Positions 11,971 to 22,740 of a stretch of DNA of 64,000 bases are shown here, piece by piece (position 1 is the first letter of the stretch; the number at the start of each line of letters is the position of its first letter). Both the position numbers and the translations under genes were made by a program. The DNA is from Fratercula arctica (taxonomy: Eukaryota; Chordata; Aves; Charadriiformes; Alcidae). Under the pieces are notes generated by a model. That model was not told the origin of the DNA and ran no database searches. It was given only the letters and a program-made list of their open reading frames with translations. The DNA lies in assembly GCA_947846985.1 (NCBI GenBank), contig CANTUZ010000002.1, positions 125,884,889 through 125,948,888 of the forward strand, in the 5' to 3' direction.

Positions 11971-11976
11971 GTGAGT
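11971..11976 (+). other. NKAIN3: NKAIN3 exon 1 splice donor
   Basis: GTGAGT follows CAGCTG directly and matches the 5' splice-site consensus at all six intronic positions. The coding frame is interrupted between codons (phase 0). If it were read through, the frame would run into unrelated GC-rich intron sequence. Confidence 0.88.
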
Positions 11977-12015
11977 GACCGGCCGCCCCGGGGACACGCT
12001 TCGGCTTGGCGGGGC

Positions 12016-12047
12016 GGGATGGATGGGATGGGATGGGATGGGATGGG
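12016..12047 (+). repeat. GGGAT tandem repeat, G-quadruplex capable
   Basis: GGGAT/GGAT units in tandem, with five consecutive GGG runs separated by AT from 12025 to 12047. It begins about 45 bases inside intron 1, on the sense strand. G triplets close to a 5' splice site are known binding sites for hnRNP H/F, and four or more GGG runs with two-base loops satisfy the canonical quadruplex rule. Confidence 0.85.
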
Positions 12048-12197
12048 AGCTCTCCCCGCCCCGGGCACGGCCGCGGGGGCACGGAGCTGTCCGCGCCGGG
12101 AGGGAGCGCAGCCGGGCGGGCCCCGCTCCCGACGGCCCGCTCGCTCCTCGCCCCGACCCCCGGCCCCTAAGTTTTGCGGTGCGGCGGGAGGAGGACG

Positions 12198-12215
12198 CGG
12201 CGGCGGCGGCGGCGG
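12198..12215 (+). repeat. CGG triplet repeat (6 units)
   Basis: Six consecutive CGG units lie in the CpG-island part of intron 1, about 230 bases after the donor. The run is short. It is a plausible site of length variation. Confidence 0.8.
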
Positions 12216-12560
12216 CTGGGGAGGGGACAGGCGGCGGGGGCCGCGGCCCCTCAGCCCCTCCGTCCGGCCGCGCTCCCCGACTGACGGAGGGGGACACCCC
12301 CGCCCCGGCCGGTGCCAGGCAGGGGCGTCCCCCGTCTGCTGAGGAGGAGGAGGAGGAGAGGGAGGACGGTGCCCCCAGCTCGGCCGGTGCCCGCGGGGCG
12401 GGAGCGGGTCGCGGCCGGGCGGTGCTGGGGGCCGGGGGCCGCCCCTGTCAGCGCGGCGGGGAGTTGGGGGGGGGGAAACGCGCCGTCCTCGCCGCCGCTC
12501 TGCTTTTTCTGCTTCTCCTAACCTTGGTAAAAGCGGCGTCTGCCGGCCCTCTCCTGTGAC

Positions 12561-15500
12561 TTTTCCTGGGATTCCTTTCCTCCGGTTGAATATTCCTCAG
12601 CGTGCAATTGAAACGGCGGAGCAGTGCATCCTCCTCTCTTTGTTTACTGAAGTTGGCATATTTGTTTCGGGGAAAAGAGTTGTTGAGACAAAACAGCGCC
12701 AAACAGTAATAATCCTTCCTCTGGCTCATTAGCCGGATGATAAAATAATGCTCTTCCTTTAACAGTAGTCCCCGGTCCCAAGAGTATTTTAAAAGATTTT
12801 TCTCTTCTCTAGTGACTCAGAGTCATCATTTTGCCACATGATCTTTCTTAAGATGCGTGCTGTTCCTTGGGTGTGTGTCTGTAAAGGGGAAAAGTGGGAT
12901 TCACTTACTCTTGTTTTGTTTGGGTTTTTTTTTCCCACTAATCCTTTGCTAATCTTTCTAGTTTTCTGTTACAGCACTTTGAAATCTCTTCTGTTTCAGG
13001 GATAATACACTTAAATGCAGTATGTACAATTACTTCATTTGAAGATCCTCGTTCATTTTCAAGGCTTTGTGCCAGCTTCTCAGCCTGTGTAAACTGGTGT
13101 ACCTCCATTGTTTCCAGTGTGAGTCTGAACCTTATTCAGATGTTCTTTAGCGTGATGGAGCTAAGTGTGGTATAAGAAGTACTTCAATGCCACAACCTTG
13201 CCAGAAAGCAGAGATGACATGCGGTTTGTACTTCTAGTGTGAGGAAAGCTTTGTTTATACATTTATGGCCTTTTTTGTTTTGTTTTGTTTTTGTTCCCTT
13301 GCTTTGCATCAGTTTTGCAGATTCTGTGCTCTCAACCGCAGCAGAATCACTCCTGATTTACTTCAGTGGATGTGGGAGGGGAAACAAACCCGTTTGCTTC
13401 AAATATATTTCTCCGCCAGTTATGAAAGTTATAATAACCGTATTTACTATTCTATAGAATTACTTGGATGCTATAAAAATTGGAAGTGTGAATAGCCACC
13501 ATAATCTGCAGAGAAATGCATTATGAAGTCTTTCTGAAAAAGATTTGTCGTTTATGAAAGACCTATCAGATGCTATAACAACTTTCAAAAATGACTTTAA
13601 TGTGTAGGTTTTTTCTACTGTACTTACCTGTTTTATAATAACGTTCCACTGTCATATCCATGTCTTTCAGGCACTGATAAGTGTTTGCGGGGCAAAATGT
13701 TTTCATTTTGATTTATTTTCGTTTAAAAATAAAAGTGGTGTTTTAAATCCAAGAAGTAGTAGACATGAACTTAAAGCTCAGGTACTTTTCGTGATCTCAG
13801 TGGTGGTAGGGTTCAGTTCATGCCTGTAGAGGTTGTTACCAGAGGCGGTTTTAGGTCTTTTTCTAACACCTCAGAGGTCAGGAGTAGAAAGCGTGCACAA
13901 TAAAACTGCATCCTTGGACGTTACTGTCATTAAGCAAGATTTGTTTTACCTTGCATCCATTTATGGAGGGATGAAAGAGGTATCTTTCACTGTAGTAATC
14001 ACTGTAATAATCATGGTATTACTGATTGTGGGCGACGTTTAGATTAAATGTTACAAAACCTAAAGCACTTGTGGTGCTACTTTGTAGCATTTCAGTAAGC
14101 GCAGACAACTTACACCACTTGACGAAAAACTTCAGAAAAAGAGGCAGATGGGCACCTATTTTAAAAAAGGACCTTAGTCATATTCTGGTCATGCCAGAAA
14201 AGGGCTTGTGAACAGTTCAGGCTTAACCTTAAGATTAACCTTTAGATATAACCTGCAAAAGAGATATATTATAAAACACAGTTGGTAACACCTGTAGCAT
14301 ACATGTACTATGTAGGGTCTCGGTATAAGATAATGTGAAGTAAAAAAAGCCAAATTCCTGCAAACATGTTCATACCAAAGATTTGGTTCTTATTGTAAAG
14401 AAAGATGCAGTGTTTAGTGGCCTCAAAGCACCATTTCTTGATTCCTTAAACTGTTATCTTAAACTGTTATTCCTTAAACTTAAAACTGTTATCTTCTCTA
14501 ACTTTTGCCCAGTCTGCGTTTTTATATGCTGCTGGGATAAGAATTACAAGGTGAAGAGAACACCAGTTATTGTGTGACAGTCTATAAAATACCCTTCCTC
14601 CAATGATAATGCATGAAGTGTATTAACTTCAAGAAGATTTGTTTGTAATTTTCAGTGCTGTTTGTCAGTTGGAGGATTTTGACGTAAAAATGACAATAAT
14701 AACAGTTTTCAGTTATGTTTTGATCCATGAAAATGTTTATTCCTGACTGACAGCTTTTATGTTTTATAATAAACACATTTTAATGTTGAATTCAGTAATC
14801 CCAGGGACAGTCTGTAGTTAGTCTTCTATTGTTTAATGATAACCTCATTCTTAAATGTGAATCCATGTCATTAGGTGTAGTACAGAATTCTGGAAAGAAT
14901 CACTGAGAAGGGGTTCTAGGTGGCACCAGGTCAGGAAAAACTGTTAGCCACGTGGTTTCCTTCAACCTCTGCAGGTGGATTCTGCTTCTGGAAGCCAAGG
15001 GAATTTTGCATAAGGAGAAGAATATCGTGCTTTTCCCCCAGCTTGTCCCCTCCCCCTCAACGCCCCGTGATCTTTTACTGTTTTCCTCCTCCTGACAGAA
15101 GCATTGTCATATGCCATTTCCAAAGTTGTCAAGCTAAGATCTCAGAAGTGTATGTGTATCTTTTCGTGCATAAATCTGTCATTAAGACTATTAGGAGCTA
15201 CATATACATCAGGAAAATATATCACAAGGATATACGAATCCTTTGGATTACAGCCATAATTCTTACTGGTGCCACTAGAAGTCTCAGATGTTGGCCTTGT
15301 CTGTACAAGAAAATTAAAGCAGCTGCCAGAGATGGTGCCTGTGCTGGTGTAGCCACCCTGCCATAAAATACTGCAACATGAAAATGTTTGGAAAATAAAA
15401 CAAATTCTAAAAATATTAAATTCTGGAAGGGGTACATTGACAACGAATTGTAGAGACATTTAGCTGTGTGAATCCAATTGGTGTTAATACGTGTCACACA

Positions 15501-17997
15501 GTGAAAACCTTCATGCTGCTTTGAAAATGCGTTTCTGAGCAACGACCGTTGCAGGATAATTTTGTTGCAACATTTACAGTAAGTGGAAGTTTTTGGTACC
15601 TAGAGGTATACAGATACACAAACACAAAGAACTCTAAATAGCGGAGATTGTGAATGAGATTTTCAAAGCGGTGAAGGGAAGATTAATGGAAAGCACGTGG
15701 CTAAGTCCCCTTCATTGCTTTGAAAATCTCATTTCATGTGTTTATCCTTGGACTTTCCTGCACTGTGTTCATTGTATAGGTCTTGATTTAGAAGTGTATG
15801 TTTTATCCAGTATAGTTAGTGTAAAATAGGCTGTTCCCTATTTAACCTGTTACTTTTCAAATAATTTAAGTGTCAGCAGACCACACTGGGAAGTAATTCC
15901 GGCGGAAACATAGCTTCTGTGTATTCATATTTTGACTAGTGATTTTTTGAGGAGTGCAGTTGGTCATTTTAACAGACTAATTCCTCTCAATATTCAGAAG
16001 ATTTATGTTTGTGATTGCCGTTACCATTAATTATACTGATGTATGTAAATCCTTACGCTTGGAGATGAGACTACATCCATTAGCGTGAACGATAACTTTT
16101 CATCATTTGTTACTGTACATAGTGGAATTTCAGCAGTTATATGGGGAAGTGATATGTGCCATGCATAGATTTTCATCTTATTTTAAAGTGCTTTATAAAG
16201 CTGGAAACTCTAACTTAGGATTTTGGCTCTCTGTGCTTGTATGTTAGAACGGACAGACAATGGTTATTCAGTTAACAGCTCAGGGATTCAAGGGATTTGA
16301 TAAATTTGAGAAAGTAAAATCCTTGAACCGGTAAATTGCTGCATCTCTTTATGTTGGCAAAAGAATCACTGGCCCATTGATCTGGAGATGAAGCATCTGT
16401 CCACTGATAAAGGAGGAGGAAGTATGAGGGGGTGCCTATTGTACTAGCAGGGGTGGAGGAGGCTTGGGATTTTAGGCCCGGACAATGCCCTGGTTGCAGG
16501 ATGTTTTTCTTTCTGTTAAGGCAGCTGACGTGTGAATGGTGGCTTGCTCCGATAACTCAAATGACATCCCCCAAAAACATGTAGCTGTTGCTAGTGGCTG
16601 GGCCTAAGAGGCTGATACGCTTGTTGTACGGGTGTATAATTGTGTTTAACATTAAGACTGGAAGTAATACACTTAATCCAGTAGAACTACATGAGTTAAA
16701 TCTTTGCAATCCGAAAAACGTATGAGACAAATGAAATGTATCATTTTTAGGATGTCTCTCATCAGGGACAAATGATTGACAGCTAGCAATAAGTGTTTTT
16801 CACTTTGTGGTTTTGGTTTATTTTACAAAATTGTTGGGAGGTACCTGTTAGAAAAACACACATTCCCAGTGCATCAGCACTCTAGTGTTTAACCACACCA
16901 TGCACCAGAAATTCAGCCTTGGTAGTGAAATCCCCTCCTGCCGAAGATGCACGTAATACTTCTTTCAGTTCAGTGATCCAAAGTTGGGAATTCAAAACTT
17001 GAGGAACTCTGAACTTGCAGAGCATTCTGAAACTTCTGAACTGGGTGAATTGCTTAAAGAAGCCATGCAGATCTTGCTTAGTTTTAGGCTCCCTTCACTA
17101 CAGCAGGCTATTTTTCTACAATTCATTGCTGCTGTATGACTGACGGTCAATTGTCATATGAAAATATAATGAGTATTTTTACAGCGATGAAGTGACTTAA
17201 GAGTTCAACCGTAATAACGGCAATTAATTCACTGAAAATAGGAAGTTATATAGCTATCCTTCCTGTTTATAAAACCAGTAAGTTTTGGAAATAATTATTT
17301 ATAGAATATTGGAATATGCTGCTGATCTGCTTCTGTTTCAAGATCTGCTACATTCTGCCAAGACACAATTCTTGGAACTAGGGAACAAAGACTGCAGTTT
17401 TGGAAATCATTGAAATTCAGAAGGATGGCATTGGTGGATCCAAATGGGATTTGGGTAGGAATTGCAACTTCAACACAGAATAGGTTTATGCTTAAAGATG
17501 AAGTGAGATTGTCTGCACTGGAACTTGATTAAGTGTTTAAATCTTGTTGATTTTGGAAGGCTTGGAAGGTTTTGTGAGGCTTGGATCTGCAATAAAAACT
17601 TGTAAAACTAGGTAATCTTAGGTCTTGTCTTTCAATATGTATACATCTTACATGTATCTTAGAGGTATAAAGTGGATTCTTTTGGTTTGGGGTCACTCTG
17701 GTAAGTTGTCAAATAAGTAACAAAATCACAGTTTAATTTTCCAGGTAAATACTTTGCATTTTGGCTCCTCTGTGGTATCAAAATTACTTTTGCACATAAA
17801 TGAATTAATTTAATTGATTAGTTGAACAAAGAGAGAATCAAAGCAGTTGCACAGACTGTTGGCCCTGGTGCTGCTCAGGAAAAGTGAGAAGAATAAGACT
17901 GTTCACTTGAATAAGACTGGAATCAATTCATGTGTTCAGTACAGATATTGGTAATATGATCTCTTTTTGGATGTGCACAGTGAAAAGAGGAGAGGCA
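12561..17997 (+). other. Intron 1 stretch without recognised elements
   Basis: AT-rich intronic sequence. It holds a small imperfect tandem repeat at 14444-14494 and a faint old-repeat resemblance at about 15285-15365 (GGCCTTGTCTGTACAAGAAA). Open frames at 14920-15366 (plus) and 15142-15542 (minus) overlap each other and show no domain. No exon is supported. Confidence 0.45.
14444..14494 (+). repeat. Imperfect tandem repeat of TTAAACTGTTAT
   Basis: The block CCTTAAACTGTTAT(C/T) occurs twice, then a third altered copy ending in TTAAAACTGTTATC. This gives about three degenerate units in 51 bases. Likely replication slippage. Confidence 0.65.
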
Positions 17998-18272
17998 AGG
18001 GACCCAGGATGCAACAAGGGGCAAATTCTAATTTAATGTTAAGAAGAAAATGTCACAGTAAGAGCAGTCATTCATTGCATCACGTTTTCCAGAGGAGTTG
18101 TGGAAAATCCATCCTTGAATAAATTCAAACCCCAGCTGAACATAGCTCTGAAAAACCTGATCTAACTGAAGTACATCTGATGTTGAATTTGGCCCTGCTA
18201 TGAGCAAAGGTTTTACCAAATGACCTCCAGAGATTCCCTTTAACTTAGGTTATCCCATGATTATATGATCTT
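17998..18272 (+). mobile_element. Old CR1 LINE 3' end
   Basis: Degenerate CR1 3' region in plus orientation. It is recognisable by CAGGATGCAACAAGGGGCAAATTC, by GAGGAGTTGTGGAAAATCCATCCTTGAA, by the GACATAGCCCTGA-like GAACATAGCTCTGAAAAACCTGATCTAA, and by ATGACCTCCAGAG. It ends in the octamer-like CCCATGATTATATGATC at about 18255-18271. Divergence is clearly higher than in the copies near 4.6 and 9 kb, so it is an older insertion. No coding capacity remains. Confidence 0.85.
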
Positions 18273-19458
18273 ACTAGAGCATACGGAATAAGGGCCTTCA
18301 ACTCTTTGTTAAGAGGGTATTTAAAATACACAGTAATTTGGGTTGCTTTGAAATAATTAGTTTCTTAATTTGCTGTGGGCGTAATAGTGTGGAAGTAGGC
18401 TTGAAATGGCAATAACCATCCTAGCATTCGGTTGTATCTTTTGGTATCAAACTTCAATGTGAAATTAAATAAGTACCTGTGATGGCCTTGTCATTTATTA
18501 TTTCACAACTAATAATTCTGTGATACAATATAGTATGCCAGATCTTTTGAACTCGTTAGTACTGAAGCAAAGTGTATTTTATTCTTTCAGACCTGTAATT
18601 AATTTCTAAGCAAGACTGCAGTCATTTTGGGGCAAAGAGCCTGTTATTTCTATCTGTACAGGGAAATGAACTGCACATTTTTGGCTCTAGATAAGTAATA
18701 TAAAGGAGCAGTAATAAGTGACTGCGTGGTTCAAGAGACTGATAATATGATACAGTTTTTCACCTCTAGGTCACATTTTGAAATCCACTGCATGTCAGAT
18801 GAGGGCAAATGTCATTATGGTTTCTATGAAATGTTAGTGGTCTTGATATAGCATCAATATAAAAATATCATCTCTATATTAGTCCTAATTTCCATTTTTT
18901 TCTGTTATACTGGGAGGGTCAAGGTTGGTGGCCACGCTATTGTGAAGACCAAAGAGATCTTTTTGCCCATGTTTTCTTTCGGTCATCTTTTCAGTGGCGC
19001 TGGCAGGGCAGTGTAATAAAGTTTGTGCTGCCTTTGCTTATACTGGACATGGTATTTTTGCTAGGGATGTCAGCATAGGGAGGCATTTGTAAGTTTTATG
19101 AGTCACATTAAATCAAAATGAGATATAATGTTAATTGCATTGATTTTGGGCAAATTCCATCTTTTTCATTGCTCAGAAAGAAGAACATTTCTTACTTCTT
19201 TTTATTTAGTACATTTTGCCTTGAAAATAGAATTTGGGCGATAGCAAACGGAAAATGTCTCGCTTTGAATCTTGAAGCAGCTCAGATCCATCTAAGATGA
19301 AACAGTTTTCTCCTCATCTATCAAGAGCAGTTAATGCATACCTTCCTAAAGGGTATGCTAGCAGGTTTCAGATCATACACCGCTACGCTTAGCGAGACCT
19401 GCAATTCCTTGACAGAGCAGTGCCAGCAGCATATGACAGGTTTTTGTATGTCATGGGC

Positions 19459-19476
19459 TTTTTTTTTTTTTTTTTT
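19459..19476. repeat. Poly-T run (18)
   Basis: Uninterrupted run of 18 T. No polyadenylation signal or source sequence on the complementary side identifies it as a retroposon tail. Confidence 0.9.
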
Positions 19477-21168
19477 CCATGTGTGACCGGTGAAATCTTT
19501 GTGATCTCGCTACGGATCTGTGCCGTTGGCGGGTCTGTAAAAGCCAGTGGTAAGCTGGATTTGATCACTGTTCTCTGATCTGAGGAACATACAGAGTGCT
19601 TAAGACCCTGGTAATAAAAAGGTAGTAACAGATTTTATTTTAGTCTTTTTACTTTTTACTATACTTCCTTATCATCTTGTCTTTCTTCAAACACAGCCAT
19701 ACCTTGCATGTAATCTCAGCTCAGATGGATTTTTTAATGCTGTGGTGATTTGGGACTTGTTCTTAGGAGTTGCTGAATGCCCTCCAGCTCTCATTAAAGT
19801 TGCTGAAAGTCATTCTTTTACATATAGGCTCTTTATAATGATAGGTTCAAGCAAAAGCAGCAGTGAATGCCTTCCACCTAGTGAATGCCAGCATTACAGT
19901 AAAAGGAAAGGAAAAATAAAAGCTTTGTACTTAGTACAACAACCGCCAGACAAATACCCCTTACAGAAATTAACATCACAAAATAGTAAAATTGAAAATT
20001 TTATGAAATGCATAAGAAAGGTAGTTGTAAAACAATTATTTGAGAGTGAGTCTCTTGAATAATCACAGTTGATTCTTCCACAGATCTCTACAAAAGGGGT
20101 TGAGAGGAAGGTTTTTTTTGTTTATTTCATCAGTACACAAGTTTTGGCTGAGAGTAAGTATAAATATATATAAAAAGCATATATTTGGCAATGAGCCAAA
20201 TGGAACTTCCCTAAGGAGGGTTTTGACACACACCAAAGAAGCTACAGATAAAGCAAAGCAAGAATAATAATTGGGAGATGAACCATGGGCAGAAAGATCC
20301 CGAAATGCTTTTGTAGTGAGGGATATTATGTGGGAGCATGGGATGAAAAGTATAGAAAGGTGCATTTAGATGAGTGTAAAGAAAGTGTGACACAGAAGCC
20401 CTCTTCAGTGGACAGGTGAAAGTTAGCTCTGTATGTGGGAGGAATTCCTGTCCAAGGTTTCACTGGAAACAAGATCTTAAGAATAAATTTATTTATCTGT
20501 CTTTTCTAACACGCCGCTGCTGATAAACCAGTTTCTCACTATTCTATTGTAAAGTTACTGTGTTAGTGTCAAACCTTTTGAATAAAAAGAGCCAAAGAAG
20601 CAAAACCATATTAGGATGATTATTTTCTAGGGAGATTGGAATGAATGGCAGTCTTTCTCATCCAACTTTAGTTTTTTGCCTTTGGTTGAGCCTTGAATAC
20701 TCTGTGCCGTTTCTGGGAATGCTGCAGCTTCACTGCCCTGTTGGCAGTTCCGGGAACCCCGTGTGAGCAAAGTGCTGCTGGAGCTTATGAGCTCAGTGCA
20801 GCTGAAGCTCAGCACAAGCCACAGTGGAAATGAGTAGACACATAAATCCTTATCAGCCTTGTGCATCCCCACAGAAGAAAAACCAAAACAACTAAATGCA
20901 GATTTTTAGATGGATTGAAAAGACCTCGTAATATGTCTAAATGCATTTTGGAAACCTGATTCTGTTAAAATGGAGAGCATAGAGAAAAATCCTTTCAGAT
21001 GTTTAGTCTCCACAATCAAAGAATAAAAAGCTGAAGAATTCTAAAGCTGGAAACTGTAGTGCATTATAATGCAGGAATAACATCACAAAAATATATAGTT
21101 CTACCTCTGCTTGAGAGCTATTTATTTTTTCCTGATAAAAGCTTGCTGTATCTTTCTACTGCAGAGTG

Positions 21169-21240
21169 TTCCATTTCTCTAATATGTATTTTTTTTCATA
21201 AATTAAGTAGACTTCATTGAGGTAAGTGTGTTTAGATTTT
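21169..21240 (+). repeat. Diverged direct repeat, copy 1
   Basis: The stretch CCATTTCTCTAATATGTATTTTTTTTCATAAATTAAGTAGACTTCATTGAGGTAAGTGTGTTTAGA matches copy 2 at 22669-22740 over about 70 bases with scattered substitutions. It could be two members of an unrecognised repeat family or an old local duplication. Confidence 0.6.
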
Positions 21241-22668
21241 ATCTGGAACAGAAACCTTGCTGCTCCTACAGATTGAATAATTTACATCATAGAAACCTCA
21301 AAAGGCTCTCTGCCCTCTAACACAGATGGAGCTACTCAGAAAACTGAAGAGAGATGGTCTTCGCGTGGAGATCCCCTGAGCTACTGAAGATTCTTTAGTC
21401 AGTCAGTTGTACATTTATAAGATGCTTGTTTTAGTGTACCTACTAACGTGTTCATTCAGGAAGCCTTAAAAATGCCCAGATTTGGAAGATATTTTCACCA
21501 ATCCCACTGTTTCCAGTTGATTCTTATGTTGGTGAAAGTTGCAGGTTGGTACTCAGCCTCATCCTACTTCTGATAAATCATTTCTGTTCTCATCAACAGA
21601 AAACTCTTGGCTTCAATGTGTAGCTGTAAAATGATATGCTATTTCCATTCTCCTCTTCCTATTTTTGTCTTGAGCCAGATGTTTTGTTCCCAACTCTCCT
21701 CCCAATTATTTCAGAACAAGTTCCAAGTTCTGATCCTCATCTGTTTCATCAAAGTAGGGTTCAGACCCTGTCCGCCCACAACCCCAAAGCAACCAAGACT
21801 GTTATAATTTACTTGTGGCTGTAGATGGGCCCACTGAACATCAGGTTTAAGGTTCTCCCCATCCTGAAAATGTCCTTCGCTTCTGGGTTGAGTTCTCCCA
21901 CAACCTATGGCTAAAAATACTGCATCATTCTAGACAACTGGAAGAAATGGCAAATGTGTTTTCAGTTACAAATGACAGATATAATTCCTCAGTTAAAACA
22001 GAGTAATTAATGCTGTTTAGCAGAGCACTTTCAAAAACAAGGATGAATTTCCAGTCTTAAGGATCTACATGTGTATTTCTCCGACTTCTCTTCCAGCACT
22101 ATTAAGAAAAAGCAAAAGCATGCAGAAATGCATTTATGGTACTGTGGTCCATTTCTTTTCACGTGTAGGAAAATCAAGTATGTGGTTGTTATCTGATTTG
22201 CATCTACACAATATGAGTAAGATTTCTTTTAGTCTAAGCCACAGTTACTCGTGGTTCTTCAAATCATGTTGGTTGCAAGCATTACAAAACATTCTGGTTA
22301 GTTCAGAAAAGAAGGCAATGTGAACGAGCAATACCTGATAAATGAACTAGAAGTGTGATTTACTGTAATGCTGTTATCAGAGGACTTCCAATGGGAGTGT
22401 TGGAATGGAATGGAGAAAGTGCTTCCAAGTCTGAATTTACAATGACAAATTAGATGTATGAATGACAGTAGCCTAAATCCAAACTTCATTTAAATGTCAC
22501 AAATGAATTTAAGTATATTGAAGTATATTAGATGTCATGAATGGCTTTAAGTTGTATTACTAATGTATAATTTATTCATAGTGGTTTGATGAAAGCCAAA
22601 GCTGCCTGAGTTGTGCCAGAAGTGACCACAAAGTGCCAAAGTTTATTTAAATTGGATTAAGTGCTGAA

Positions 22669-22740
22669 GCCCTTCATTTCTCCAATACGTATTTTTTTCA
22701 TGAGTTAGGTAGACATCATGAAGATAAGTGTGTTGAGATT
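22669..22740 (+). repeat. Diverged direct repeat, copy 2
   Basis: Partner of 21169-21240, in the same orientation and 1.5 kb downstream. Shared anchors are CATTTCTC, AATA(T/C)GTATTTTTTT, GTAGAC(T/A)TCAT and TAAGTGTGTT. Outside this block the flanks do not align by eye. Confidence 0.6.

Larger units (their letters stand above)
10880..12560. promoter_or_regulatory. NKAIN3: CpG island promoter of NKAIN3
   Basis: A compact GC- and CpG-dense block in an otherwise AT-rich window, containing the first coding exon at its downstream side. No TATA box is seen, which fits a dispersed-start CpG promoter. GC boxes are visible, for example GGGCGGGG at 11126-11133 and CCCCGCCCC at 11624-11632. A YY1-like CACAATGGCGCTG lies at 10964-10976. 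Plus-strand base use is C-rich up to about 11730 and G-rich from about 11980 to 12480, a GC-skew change around the probable start of transcription. The exact start site cannot be read from sequence; about 11.7-11.8 kb is a guess from the skew change. Confidence 0.85.

Noticed and set aside
10920..12082. Minus-strand frames of 382 and 335 codons over the CpG island
   Set aside because: Two overlapping frames of low-complexity Gly/Arg/Pro-rich sequence. Stop codons are rare in GC-rich DNA, and the true exon is on the opposite strand. No domain seen.
11833..12342. 169-codon frame containing the NKAIN3 exon
   Set aside because: Only 18 codons of it (11917-11970) are real. It begins at a GTG and reads through a consensus splice donor into GC-rich intron.
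14920..15542. Overlapping frames of 148 (plus), 105 and 106 (minus) codons
   Set aside because: Mutually overlapping, no domain, no splice context. Part resembles an old dispersed repeat.
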